Source: Desulfuromonadales bacterium (GTDB taxonomy: Bacteria; Desulfobacterota; Desulfuromonadia; Desulfuromonadales; JAGXHI01). From it: a stretch of DNA of 64,000 nucleotides. The notes under the pieces are model-generated. The model was not told where the DNA came from, did no database searches, and worked only from the letters and a program-made list of their open reading frames with translations. Location: NCBI GenBank assembly GCA_024636295.1, contig JAGXHI010000061.1, positions 62,001 to 126,000 of the forward strand, read 5' to 3'. The position numbers and the translations under genes were made by a program. Shown here piece after piece: positions 27,107-35,578 of the stretch. Positions within the stretch are counted from its first letter, which is position 1, and every line of letters starts with the position of its first letter.

Positions 27107-28222
27107 ATGAAAAATATTAGCGAACAGCAAACGTCTCAATCATCCTCGGCGCACATTGACAAGCCTCCCTGCTGAGGGCCTCCGGTCTCCGCCGGGGGCG
27201 GGGAAATCAGTGAAAAGTCGCCCGGGTTCATCGGGTGGCTCGAATCCGATGCCGGCCCTGTGGCCCGAATCTCTTCGCATCTTCGTTTTGACGACCACCT
27301 CGGTGCCTGCAAGGCCCGATGGGGGATCGGACGGATGTCGTACATGGCGCCGCCCGGGCTTTATGCGATCGGCGTCCCGACTCCAAACGATCCTGTCGTG
27401 GTGACCGCCAATTACAAGATGAGCTTCGACCTCGTCCGTCAATCCCTGGATGGGCGCAACGTCTGGCTCCTGGTGCTGGAAACCTTCGGCATCAACGTCT
27501 GGTGTGCCGCCGGCAAGGGAACCTTCGGGACCGACGAACTGGTCCGAAGAATCGAAAAGTCACGCCTCGGAGAAGCAGTCCACCACCGTACCCTGCTTCT
27601 GCCGATACTCGGCGCGCCGGGTGTCGCCGCCCACGAGGTCACCCGAAGGACCGGGTTCCATATCCGGTATGCGGCCATTCGAGCCGCCGATCTCCCCACC
27701 TATCTCGACAACGGCATGGTCACCGAACCTGCAATGCGAGAGTTGAGCTTCACTTTTTTCGAGCGCCTCGTCCTGGTGCCGGTGGAACTTGTTCATGCCC
27801 TGAAGCCGACACTTCTTTTCGCGGTTCTTCTGTTCCTGGCTGCTGCGGTTCTGGGGTTTGGCCGGCAGGGCATGGCGTTGGTGCTCTTATTCCTCGGGGC
27901 CGTTCTGGCGGGAACGGTAGTGACGCCCCTCCTTCTTCCCTGGCTGCCCGGCCGAAGTTTCGCGGCGAAGGGCGCGATTGTCGGGGTGGCGTGGGGAATC
28001 GCCTGGCATTTTTTGAGCAGGATAGAGGTGGGATTTCCGATCGCCGTGGGTACGGTTCTCGCCCTGGGCGCCGTCAGTTCCTTCTATGCCCTGAATTTCA
28101 CCGGCAGTACGCCCTTCACCTCCCGCTCGGGGGTGCGCAAGGAGATGCGGCTTTCACTGCCGACGATGTGTGGAACAGTTGTCCTCGCCGCGCTCTTCTG
28201 GGTGTGGGGTGGGCTTTTTTAG
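27107..28222 (+). CDS. hgcA: HgcA, corrinoid protein of mercury methylation, with in-frame UGA (probable selenocysteine)
   Basis: The cap-helix signature NVWCAAGKG (Cys133 in this numbering, the cobalt ligand in known HgcA) is intact. Five membrane segments and the tail NFTGSTPFTSRSGVRKEM follow as in the family. HgcA transfers a methyl group from its corrinoid to Hg(II). The conserved family N-terminus (GFIGWLESDAGPVARI) lies upstream of the first usable start after the stop, GTG 27260. Between TGA 27173-27175 and that GTG there is no ATG, GTG or TTG in frame. Before the TGA the frame is open to ATG 27107 (MKNISEQQTS…IDKPPC). Reading UGA as Sec gives …PPC-U-GPPV and 371 residues. From memory, orthologues carry Cys pairs near this end. 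A SECIS-like hairpin follows the UGA. A simple mutation of a Cys codon is the alternative. Confidence 0.9.
27173..27204 (+). promoter_or_regulatory. In-frame UGA with SECIS-like hairpin in hgcA
   Basis: After UGA (27173-27175), TCTCCGCC (27186-27193) pairs with GGCGGGGA (27197-27204), including one G-U, around a GGG loop. The loop begins 19 bases after the UGA, within the spacing of known bacterial SECIS elements. The region is GC-rich and another fold (27178-27185 with 27192-27199) competes, so the element is plausible and not proven. Confidence 0.5.
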
Positions 28223-28362
28223 TTTTCGTCCGGAAACGGTCCTTTTCCGCAATCTCAGCGTCAACCCGCGGATTTGATTGTGCGGCGTAAAGTACTACGC
28301 CTCCGCTCAAATCCTTGGTTTCCTTGACCTTGCGAAAAATGACTCGTTTCCAGATCGAAAAC
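28222..28362. repeat. Long imperfect palindrome between hgcA and hgcB
   Basis: The left arm starts GTTTTCGTCCGGAAACG and the right arm ends CGTTTCCAGATCGAAAAC, its imperfect reverse complement. In the centre, GGATTTGA (28270-28277) pairs with TCAAATCC (28307-28314) and GGCGTA (28284-28289) with TACGCC (28296-28301). The whole folds into one hairpin of about 140 bases. It looks like a dispersed intergenic repeat of this lineage, and in RNA it would separate the two cistrons. No gene is present here. Confidence 0.75.
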
Positions 28363-28444
28363 GGCATTTGTGCTTCCCGGGGTTTCCGGACGGGCACTAT
28401 CTAGAACCATGGAATGACCCGATAGCGGCGACGAAGGAGATCAG

Positions 28445-28735
28445 ATGAAGGAATTTCGGTACCTGCGTGAAGTGACCACTCTTACTCTCAACGAGCGAAA
28501 ATGCAATGGATGCGGCCGCTGCACGGAGGTTTGCCCGCACGGCGTTTTTCAGGTCGAGAACCGTAAGGCGCGCCTCGTCGACCGCGACGCCTGCATTGAA
28601 TGCGGCGCCTGTGCTCTCAATTGTGCGGCCGGGGCTATTGCCGTCGATGCCGGCGTCGGCTGCGCCTCCGGCCTGATCAACGAATGGCTGCAGGGGTTGA
28701 AGGTGCGCGTGCCCACAGGCGGTGGAGGCTGCTGA
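28445..28735 (+). CDS. hgcB: HgcB, ferredoxin of mercury methylation
   Basis: The 96-residue protein has two [4Fe-4S] motifs: CNGCGRCTEVCPHG and the HgcB-specific CIECGACALNCAAG, followed by GVGCASGLINEWLQG. HgcB donates electrons to the HgcA corrinoid. The start follows AAGGAG. Known HgcB proteins end in a vicinal Cys pair; this one ends GGGGC followed by TGA. The TGA thus stands where the second Cys would be. If decoded, nine more residues (PIRCHTHRS) follow before the next stop. No good SECIS-like hairpin is visible after it, so ordinary termination is the default reading. It is 222 bases from hgcA. Confidence 0.93.
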   Translation: MKEFRYLREVTTLTLNERKCNGCGRCTEVCPHGVFQVENRKARLVDRDACIECGACALNCAAGAIAVDAGVGCASGLINEWLQGLKVRVPTGGGGC

Positions 28736-29089
28736 CCGATACGCTGCCACACCCATCGCTCATGATCTTCCGTTCTCCTCCGCCACCGTCCTCGTCTCTT
28801 TTTCGTTTTTCTTCCTGATCATACCGCGATCCACGACCCTTCCCGGGTCTGCCCGCTCTTTTTCAAAATCCGTAAAACAGATTTATGGAAATACTCAGCA
28901 ATCTGCTTTCTGAGCGGTTTTTCATGTTGACAATGAAACAAAAAAATGAAAGCTTATTCTAAATCAAATAGTGATAATTGCGTATCATAATATGAACTAT
29001 GTCTCTGGCAAAACAACCATGTTACCTCATTTCTTTCAGCGAGGAGATGAATTTGCCAGGCAAGGACGGTTGTAAAAAAGGAGAGCACC
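28736..29089 (+). other. Intergenic region with promoter of the aldolase operon
   Basis: No gene is supported here. It contains TTGACA at 28927-28932 in AT-rich DNA and the regulatory boxes described separately at 28950-28997. The start of the next gene is preceded by AAAAAAGGAG. Confidence 0.6.
28950..28997 (+). promoter_or_regulatory. Shared regulatory boxes before mhpF-mhpE
   Basis: AAGCTTAT (28950-28957) is followed 26 bases later by ATCATAATATGAAC (28984-28997), a near palindrome. The same pair, in the same order with a spacing of 25, stands before dctP (31156-31202). They are candidate binding sites for the cluster's IclR regulator. Confidence 0.55.
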
Positions 29090-29983
29090 ATGAGTGAACG
29101 GTTGCGCGTGGCTATCATAGGGCCAGGAAATATCGGTACGGATCTGATGTACAAGGTTTTGAAGAGTCCGCAACTCGAGTTGTGCATGATGGCGGGAGTC
29201 GTTCCCGACTCGGAGGGGCTTCGCCGCGCCGCGGATCTCGGCATCGCCACAACGGCAGAGGGGCTTGGTCCGATTCTCGAACGCAGGGACATCCCCCTGG
29301 TGTTCGATGCCACAGGTGCGAAGGCGCATCTGGCCCACGCACCACTCCTCAGGAAGGCAGGGAAGATCGTCATTGATCTTACTCCGGCGGCCGTGGGTCC
29401 GTACGTGGTGCCGGCGGTGAACATGGGCGATAACTTTGACAGCCCCAATATCAACCTGGTCACTTGTGGGGGGCAGGCCACCATCCCCATCGTGGCGGCG
29501 GTCTCGCAGGCCGCACCCGTGGCCTACGCCGAAATCGTGGCAACGATCAGTTCCAGAAGCGCCGGACCCGGCACTCGCCAGAACATCGATGAGTTCACCA
29601 AGACCACAGCACGGGCCCTCGAAGTAGTGGGCAAGGCAGGGAAGGGCAAGGCAATCATCATTCTGAATCCGGCTGAGCCCCCGATCCTGATGCGAAATAC
29701 GATCTACTGTGAAACCACGGACCCTGCCGATCCGGATGCCGTACGGGCTTCCGTCGACCGAATGGTCGAGGTTGTCCGCAGCTATGTTCCAGGGTATCGA
29801 CTCCGGGTGCCGCCGATCATCGACGGCACCCTGGTGACGGTCATGATCGAGGTGCAGGGTCAGGGGGACTTTCTGCCGGAGTACTCAGGGAACCTGGATA
29901 TCATCACCGCGGCTGCCGTCGGAGTCGCCGAAAGGCTCGCGGAACGAATAATCACAAAGAAAGGGGTAGTTGACCATGGCTAA
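29090..29983 (+). CDS. mhpF: Acetaldehyde dehydrogenase (acetylating), MhpF/DmpF type
   Basis: The 297-residue enzyme has an N-terminal NAD-binding motif ([18 protein letters not shown]), the catalytic Cys in [17 protein letters not shown], and the family segment [19 protein letters not shown]. It converts acetaldehyde, CoA and NAD to acetyl-CoA. In the known bifunctional complex, acetaldehyde is channelled from the aldolase encoded next. The stop overlaps the aldolase start region, so the two are co-translated. Length is typical for the family. Confidence 0.95.
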   Translation: MSERLRVAIIGPGNIGTDLMYKVLKSPQLELCMMAGVVPDSEGLRRAADLGIATTAEGLGPILERRDIPLVFDATGAKAHLAHAPLLRKAGKIVIDLTPAAVGPYVVPAVNMGDNFDSPNINLVTCGGQATIPIVAAVSQAAPVAYAEIVATISSRSAGPGTRQNIDEFTKTTARALEVVGKAGKGKAIIILNPAEPPILMRNTIYCETTDPADPDAVRASVDRMVEVVRSYVPGYRLRVPPIIDGTLVTVMIEVQGQGDFLPEYSGNLDIITAAAVGVAERLAERIITKKGVVDHG

Positions 29984-30989
29984 TCGGTCCATCCGGATTG
30001 TGGATACAACCCTGCGCGATGGGATGCATTCCATCGCTCACCAATTTTCGCCTGCCGAGATGACGACCATTGCGGCCGCCATGGACGAAGCGGGCGTGGA
30101 TACGATTGAGGTTTCCCATGGGGACGGGTTGGGCGGCTCTTCGATACAATATGGCCGCTCCAGGGCCTCGGATCAGGAGTACCTTCAGGCTGTAGCGCCG
30201 GTATTGAAACACACTAAGCTTGCTATTCTCATCCTCCCCGGGGTGGGTATCCGAGAGGATCTGCATATGGCCGCCGGCGAGGGAGTCAAGGTCGCTCGGG
30301 TGGCCACTCATGTGACCGAAGCCGATATCGCGGAGCAGCATATCGGCCTGGCCAAAAAAATGGACATGGAGGTTCTGAGCTTCCTCATGATGGCGCATCT
30401 GGCCCCCGTTGAGGAGATGGTGCATAACGCGAAGCTGATGGAGGGATTCGGCGCCGACGGTGTCTACGTTGTGGATTCATCCGGGTACATGTTGCCTGAT
30501 GAGGTTCGGGAGAGAGTGACCGCGCTTCGCCAGGCGCTGAAATGCCAGGTCGGATTTCATGCGCACAACAACCTGGGATTGGCCGTCGGCAACACGCTGG
30601 CCGCTATCGAGGCGGGAGCGCATCTGGTCGACGGGTCTCTGCGCAGCATGGGAGGCGGGGGAGGAAATGCACCTACGGAGACACTTGTGGCGGTCCTCAC
30701 CCGCGCGAAGATCGACACGGGTATCGATCTCTATAAGATCATGGATGCGGCGAAGTTCCTGGACGCTATTAAAACCTCGCAGAAAGCCGACCCCGATGCG
30801 GTCCTGATGCTGGGTTATGCGGGCGTGTACTCCAGCTTTCTGCTCCACGCCGCCAGAGCGGCCGAGCGCTTCGATTTGAGCCCGCGTGAAGTGCTGGTGG
30901 AGCTCGGCCGGCGCCGTGTCGTGGGTGGGCAGGAAGACATGATTATCGACGTGGCTCACGAACTGGCCAGCCGGGTGGCCGCCAGATAA
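29976..30989 (+). CDS. mhpE: 4-hydroxy-2-oxovalerate aldolase, MhpE/DmpG type
   Basis: The 337-residue enzyme has the HMGL-like barrel with the metal-binding motif [33 protein letters not shown] and the HxH motif [16 protein letters not shown]. The communication domain ([19 protein letters not shown]) that contacts the dehydrogenase is present. It splits 4-hydroxy-2-oxovalerate into pyruvate and acetaldehyde. The ATG at 29976 follows AAAGGGG and overlaps the previous gene by 8 bases. No hydratase (MhpD) or ring-cleavage gene is in the window, so the substrate must come from elsewhere, possibly by oxidation of a 2-hydroxy acid by the genes at 37-40 kb (inference). Confidence 0.95.
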   Translation: MANRSIRIVDTTLRDGMHSIAHQFSPAEMTTIAAAMDEAGVDTIEVSHGDGLGGSSIQYGRSRASDQEYLQAVAPVLKHTKLAILILPGVGIREDLHMAAGEGVKVARVATHVTEADIAEQHIGLAKKMDMEVLSFLMMAHLAPVEEMVHNAKLMEGFGADGVYVVDSSGYMLPDEVRERVTALRQALKCQVGFHAHNNLGLAVGNTLAAIEAGAHLVDGSLRSMGGGGGNAPTETLVAVLTRAKIDTGIDLYKIMDAAKFLDAIKTSQKADPDAVLMLGYAGVYSSFLLHAARAAERFDLSPREVLVELGRRRVVGGQEDMIIDVAHELASRVAAR

Positions 30990-31328
30990 CCGAGGCAGAG
31001 GATTCACAGCCAGGTCGCTGGGGCCCGGACGTGCCGTATCGCCCAGGTATCGGCGGCAAAGGGGGAGTACGGTGGTGGACACGAGTTTATGGGATATAAA
31101 ACAGTGATCCATCCCGATATTGCTGAATTTTCAGGACACATTTTCATTGAATTTTAAGCTTATAAAATGTCATTATATTGCACCATGAGTTCATAATATG
31201 ATGTTCCATAATCAGCACCGCATCCAGCGCTTCTTGACGACGCCCCGGAAAGTCGGGAACGTGCAGAGGGTGGAGGCGGATTTCGCCTGTTGGCGATCAC
31301 TCAAGAACCTGTCGAAAAGGAGGAAGTG
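30990..31328 (+). other. Intergenic region before the TRAP transporter
   Basis: No gene is supported in this 339-base stretch. Its middle is AT-rich (31130-31215) and holds the shared regulatory boxes; a TTGAAT (31147-31152) with CATTAT 18 bases later could be a promoter. Confidence 0.5.
31156..31202 (+). promoter_or_regulatory. Shared regulatory boxes before dctPQM
   Basis: AAGCTTAT (31156-31163) and GTTCATAATATGAT (31189-31202) repeat the arrangement seen before mhpF. The second box is nearly the reverse complement of its counterpart, as expected for a dyad operator. Confidence 0.55.
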
Positions 31329-32402
31329 ATGTTAAGACGATTGTGTACGTTGATGGTCTTCTTCTTGGCCGCGTCCAGCACCACGGCATTTGCATCGAAC
31401 GCCTTGATCTCGACCGCCCTGGAAAAGGCTGCTCCGGTCACCCTTACGCTTGCTCACCCCGAGACGCCGGACCCGCAGAACTTCATTCATGCAGCGGCCC
31501 TCACTTTCAAGGATTACCTCGAGAGTGAATCCAAGGGTAAGATCACGGTCAATATCGCTCCCGGTGGACAGTTGGGTGACTCTGCCGAGATGGTCAAGCA
31601 GATCCAGATGGGCGCCATCGAAGCGGCGATGTCGATTGCGGAAGGTCACGTCGCCCCCTATTACAAGGGCATCCAGGTTCTATCTATTCCCTACCTTTTC
31701 CTTTCTGTCGACCAGGCCCTGTACACTCTGGACGTCGATCGCCCCTTCGGCAAAAAGCTTTGGAAAGACCTGGAGGACAAGACAGGCCTTAAAGTCCTGA
31801 CGATCTGGGACAACGGAGGATTCCGCTGCTTTACGAACAACAAGCGGCCTATTCATTCGCCCGAAGACATGAAAGGGCTCAAGATCCGGACCATGCAGAT
31901 TCCCGCCCATATGGAAATGGTTCGCGCGCTCGGCGCAAATCCCACCCCCGTGGCCTGGACGGAGCTGTACAACGCGCTTCAGATGAACGTTGTGGACGGG
32001 CAGGAGAACGCTGTCCCCACGATCTCCCTCGGGCACATCAACGAGGTGCAGAAATACCTGGTCCTCGACAGGCATGTGTATTCCAACCACATTTTCCCCA
32101 TCAGCAAGAAATGGTTCGACAAGCAGCCTCCTGTCTATCAGCTCATCATTCAGCAGGGAGCGTTAAAGGCCTCGGAAACCGCCCGACGGATGACCCGAAT
32201 CCAGCGCTCGACGCTCCTGAGTCAGTTCAAGGCCGAGGGGATGGAGATCTACGACCCGAGCCCCGAGGAGCTGGAGATGTTCCGCGCCAAAGCCCAGGAG
32301 CCGGTGTTGAAATTCATCCGCAAAGAGGTGGGTGATGAGCTGGTTGATGGCCTGCTCGCTGCCTCTGAAAATGCCAAGAAGGAGCTTGGGTACGTAAAGT
32401 AA
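31329..32402 (+). CDS. dctP: TRAP transporter substrate-binding protein DctP
   Basis: The 357-residue protein starts at ATG 31329 after AAAAGGAGG and has a signal peptide (LRRLCTLMVFFLAASSTTAF). The mature part is a DctP-family solute receptor: ASLTF-type opening (HAAALTFKDYLESESKGKI), the carboxylate-binding Arg segment GLKIRTMQIPAHMEMVRALG and TPVAWTELYNALQMNVVDGQ. It would bind an organic acid in the periplasm and deliver it to DctQM. The ligand is likely a small hydroxy- or keto-acid given the genes around it (inference). Confidence 0.95.
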   Translation: MLRRLCTLMVFFLAASSTTAFASNALISTALEKAAPVTLTLAHPETPDPQNFIHAAALTFKDYLESESKGKITVNIAPGGQLGDSAEMVKQIQMGAIEAAMSIAEGHVAPYYKGIQVLSIPYLFLSVDQALYTLDVDRPFGKKLWKDLEDKTGLKVLTIWDNGGFRCFTNNKRPIHSPEDMKGLKIRTMQIPAHMEMVRALGANPTPVAWTELYNALQMNVVDGQENAVPTISLGHINEVQKYLVLDRHVYSNHIFPISKKWFDKQPPVYQLIIQQGALKASETARRMTRIQRSTLLSQFKAEGMEIYDPSPEELEMFRAKAQEPVLKFIRKEVGDELVDGLLAASENAKKELGYVK

Positions 32403-32412
32403 GTTTCCTTGA

Positions 32413-32440
32413 ACGGGCAGAGGTTCCCTCTGCCCGTTTT
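32413..32440 (+). terminator. Hairpin with T-run between dctP and dctQ
   Basis: ACGGGCAGAGG (32413-32423) pairs perfectly with CCTCTGCCCGT (32427-32437) around TTC, followed by TTT. An intra-operon terminator here would keep the abundant receptor in excess over the membrane subunits. Confidence 0.8.
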
Positions 32441-32586
32441 CACCTCATGATCCAGCGTTTCATTCGGCAAGGTGCTCTCGCGCAACCGAGGACGGAGGCC
32501 CCAGCCTCTCTCCCCGGGTTGCGGACTTTCGCTTGAGAAGGAAGAACTGTCTCTGCACCGCTTCCGAACGAAAGAAGTGAAAAAAA

Positions 32587-33039
32587 ATGATTCGAAAAAC
32601 AGTCGAACGCTTCGAACGCATCATCGAATGGGCAGGCTCCATAATATTGGTCGCCTTGCTCCTTATCGTCTGGGCGCAAGTCGCCTCGCGCTACATCTTC
32701 AACAACTCCATTGCATGGACGGAGGAATCGGCCCGATACATCATGATCTGGGGAGTGATGCTGGGCGCCAGCATCGCTCTGCGTCGGGGGTATCTTATTT
32801 CCATCAATCTCTTCATCCAAAAAGCGCCAAAATCTTTACAAGTCATCGCCAGGGGTTTGAATGCCGTCCTCTCCTTGTTTTTTCTCGGACTGCTGGCCTA
32901 TCAGGGATTAAAACTGGTCGAGATCGGGGCCAACATGGAATCACCTGCCTTGGGAATCCCTTATTCCTGGGTGTACATGGCTATTCCGGTGGGCGCCACT
33001 TTGATGATATTCGCCTACTTCTTCCGCTCTCGCTCGTAG
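32587..33039 (+). CDS. dctQ: TRAP transporter small permease DctQ
   Basis: The 150-residue protein has four predicted membrane helices (IILVALLLIVWAQVASRYIF, YIMIWGVMLGASIALRRGYL, LNAVLSLFFLGLLAYQGLKL, VYMAIPVGATLMIFAYFF) and the DctQ signature WTEESARYIMIW. It couples the large permease to the receptor. It lies 185 bases after dctP and 21 bases before dctM. The ribosome binding site is weak. Confidence 0.92.
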   Translation: MIRKTVERFERIIEWAGSIILVALLLIVWAQVASRYIFNNSIAWTEESARYIMIWGVMLGASIALRRGYLISINLFIQKAPKSLQVIARGLNAVLSLFFLGLLAYQGLKLVEIGANMESPALGIPYSWVYMAIPVGATLMIFAYFFRSRS

Positions 33040-33060
33040 ACCGGCCCGGAGTCTGTTTCC

Positions 33061-34344
33061 ATGACACTGTTTCTGTTTTTTATGTTGCTGATCCTCCTGA
33101 TGCTGCTCGGTTTGCCGGTGGCTATCGCTATCGGGGTTACGGCTTCTGTCTGGGTGATCTCCAGCGGGTTGCCGCTTGTAATCATACCGGACAAGCTGTT
33201 CTCGGGGATGGATGCATTCGTCCTGATGGCGATACCCTTTTTCATGGTTGCGGGGGAAACCATGAACCGGGCTATGGTTACGGAGAAACTGATTGAATTC
33301 GCGAAATTTTTCGTAGGGCGTTTTCGGGGGGGGCTGGCATACGTGAATATCGTATCGAGCCTGATCTTCGCCGGGATTACCGGGGCGGCGGTAGCCGACG
33401 TTTCCGCGTTGGGGACCATCTTTATTCCAAGCATGGAGCGTGACGGGTACACAAGGGCCTATGCCGCGGCAGTCACCGCGGCATCTTCCATCGTCGGGCC
33501 GATCATCCCACCCAGCATTGTCATCGTCGTCTACGGTGCCATAACGAACACTTCCGTCTCCGCAATGTTTGCGGCTGCCATCATTCCTGGCCTGCTCATC
33601 GGCTTGATTCAGTGTGGAGTCGTCTTCATTCAGGCTCGGAAGAGAAATTTTCCCAGAGAACACGTGGAAATCACTCCGGCCAAATTCATGAAAGCATCCA
33701 AGGAAGCCTCACTGGCTTTGGTTATGCCCCTGATTATTCTCGGGGGGATCCTGTTTGGAGTGACGACGCCGACAGAAGCGGCTGCAATCGCCTCGCTCTA
33801 CGCGTTCATTCTCGGTATTTTCGTATACAGAAATCTGAAGTTCCATGATTTCATGCATATTTTCAAAAGTGCAACCTACCAGTACAGTTCCCTGATGATC
33901 ATTATGGGGGCCGCTTCTATTCTCGGCTGGATTCTGAGCCGATCGCAGGCGCATGCGGCGCTTATCAAATTCCTTTTCGGTTTCACGGAAAATCCGCAAA
34001 TTATTCTTGCCGCAGTGCTGCTGTTTCTCGTGTTCGTCGGTACCTGGCTGGAGACCAACGCCACGATCGTCCTTCTTGGACCCACTCTGGCCGCAGCCAT
34101 GAAATTGATCGGTTTTGATCCGATTCATTTCGGAATTGTGATGATCCTGGCGGTGAATATCGGCCTGATCACTCCACCTTTAGGGGTGTGCCTCTTCGCG
34201 GCTTCCGGCACTGGTAACGTCAAGGTAGAGGAGATTGTGAAGAATATCTGGCCCTATATTATCGCCGCCCTGCTGGTGTTATGTCTGGTCGCGTACGTCC
34301 CGGGAATCGTGCATTTCGTGCCCAGGCTTTTTGGATTGATGTAA
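33061..34344 (+). CDS. dctM: TRAP transporter large permease DctM
   Basis: The 427-residue integral membrane protein has about twelve hydrophobic helices and the DctM motifs AIPFFMVAGETMNRA, AAVTAASSIVGPIIPPSIVI and GLITPPLGVCLFAASGTGNV. It carries out sodium-coupled uptake of the ligand held by DctP. The length is typical. The asparaginase gene begins directly after it. Confidence 0.95.
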   Translation: MTLFLFFMLLILLMLLGLPVAIAIGVTASVWVISSGLPLVIIPDKLFSGMDAFVLMAIPFFMVAGETMNRAMVTEKLIEFAKFFVGRFRGGLAYVNIVSSLIFAGITGAAVADVSALGTIFIPSMERDGYTRAYAAAVTAASSIVGPIIPPSIVIVVYGAITNTSVSAMFAAAIIPGLLIGLIQCGVVFIQARKRNFPREHVEITPAKFMKASKEASLALVMPLIILGGILFGVTTPTEAAAIASLYAFILGIFVYRNLKFHDFMHIFKSATYQYSSLMIIMGAASILGWILSRSQAHAALIKFLFGFTENPQIILAAVLLFLVFVGTWLETNATIVLLGPTLAAAMKLIGFDPIHFGIVMILAVNIGLITPPLGVCLFAASGTGNVKVEEIVKNIWPYIIAALLVLCLVAYVPGIVHFVPRLFGLM

Positions 34345-34345
34345 A

Positions 34346-35353
34346 ATGACCCCAGAAAAACCACAAACAACCGCAATGAAAAAAACCGTCGTTCTCTCCA
34401 CGGGCGGAACGATCGCCAGCCAGTACAATTCAAAGACAAATCTGCTCTCCTCCGGCGTTCTCGCCGGCCGGGCCCTGGTCGATCTGATTCAGGATGCCGA
34501 GGAATTCGAGACGATCGAGGTTCGGGATTTTTGCAATATTCCCAGTTCCTTCATGACCTTGGACAGGATGCTTTCCCTGGCGGCGGAGGTGGGGAGTCTC
34601 CTGGACAGGGAAGATGTGTTCGGGATTGTCGTGACGCACGGGACGGATACCCTGGAAGAATCATCGTATCTCCTGGATCTCGTCCTGGATCATGAAAAGC
34701 CCGTCGTGTTCACCGGTTCCCAACGCGGGCCTCTCGAGGAGGGCTCCGACGGCGCCTCCAACCTGAAGGACGCGCTCCGGGTGGCGAGGCATCCCCATAG
34801 CTGGGGGAAAGGGGTCCTGGTGGTGTTCAATCAGGAGATCCACTGTGCCCGCGAGGTGACCAAGACGGATGCATATAAACTGGAAGGTTTCCAGTCCCCG
34901 AATGCCGGTCCGATCGGTTTCGTCGATGGGGAGACGGTGCGTTACCATCTGCTCCCACAAAAGCAGGTTCATTTCCAACCCCAAAAACTGACTGCGGAGA
35001 CCACACTGATTAAAGTGATCGCGGGAATGGACGGCAGGATAATGAAGTGTGCAGTGGCAGCAGGGTACAGAGGTGTTGTCCTGGAAGGGTTCGGTCGCGG
35101 TCATGTCCCGCCAGGAATGATGTCGAGCATTCGCGATGCGGTAAACCAAGGTGTCAGCGTGGTTGTGACCTCCCGCTGCCTGAGGGGGTATGTTCGGGAG
35201 GTCTACGATTTCGCCGGCAGCGCCAGCGACCTGTCTGTCAGCGGCGCCCTGCTGTGCCCGGACCTCAGCGGCGTCAAGGCACGGATCAAACTGGCCGTCG
35301 TTCTCAGCATGTTCCAGGAGCGGGAAAAGGTAGAGCACGCATTTCATTCCTGA
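34346..35353 (+). CDS. Type I/II L-asparaginase
   Basis: The 335-residue protein has both asparaginase signatures: VVLSTGGTIASQYN with the nucleophilic Thr, and IVVTHGTDTLEESSYLLDL with the Thr-Asp pair. The expected Lys of the second triad lies in the later part. It hydrolyses asparagine or another amide to the acid and ammonia. There is no signal peptide, so it is cytoplasmic. It starts one base after dctM and probably acts on an imported compound or its product. ATG 34376 is a possible alternative start, since the conserved region begins just after it. Confidence 0.9.
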   Translation: MTPEKPQTTAMKKTVVLSTGGTIASQYNSKTNLLSSGVLAGRALVDLIQDAEEFETIEVRDFCNIPSSFMTLDRMLSLAAEVGSLLDREDVFGIVVTHGTDTLEESSYLLDLVLDHEKPVVFTGSQRGPLEEGSDGASNLKDALRVARHPHSWGKGVLVVFNQEIHCAREVTKTDAYKLEGFQSPNAGPIGFVDGETVRYHLLPQKQVHFQPQKLTAETTLIKVIAGMDGRIMKCAVAAGYRGVVLEGFGRGHVPPGMMSSIRDAVNQGVSVVVTSRCLRGYVREVYDFAGSASDLSVSGALLCPDLSGVKARIKLAVVLSMFQEREKVEHAFHS

Positions 35354-35578
35354 TAACCCGGAACCTGTTTCGCAAAGAAAACAGAAAAATATCTGGTGGA
35401 AAACAATCTGGTTATCTATCTGGCTCCAGAGAAACCCAGGTTGGGACCCCTTCGCTGCGCTCTCCAGAGGCCAAACCCATCTCACGCCGAGACGCCCATA
35501 AAGACGTTCTTTTGGTGATCGCAGCGAACGGACGTGAGATGCTTTTCACCAGGTTTTAAAATCGGAAGGAACGACTAC

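Noticed and set aside
27260..28222. hgcA starting at GTG 27260 with no UGA readthrough
   Set aside because: This start lacks a ribosome binding site and would remove the conserved segment GFIGWLESDAGPV that lies in frame upstream.
28736..28790. SECIS element after the hgcB UGA
   Set aside because: No stem of useful length with its loop 16-37 bases after the UGA could be found by eye.
29000..29020. Sigma-54-like promoter (CTGGCA…TGTT) before mhpF
   Set aside because: The spacing between the GG and the second element is 14 instead of 12 bases.
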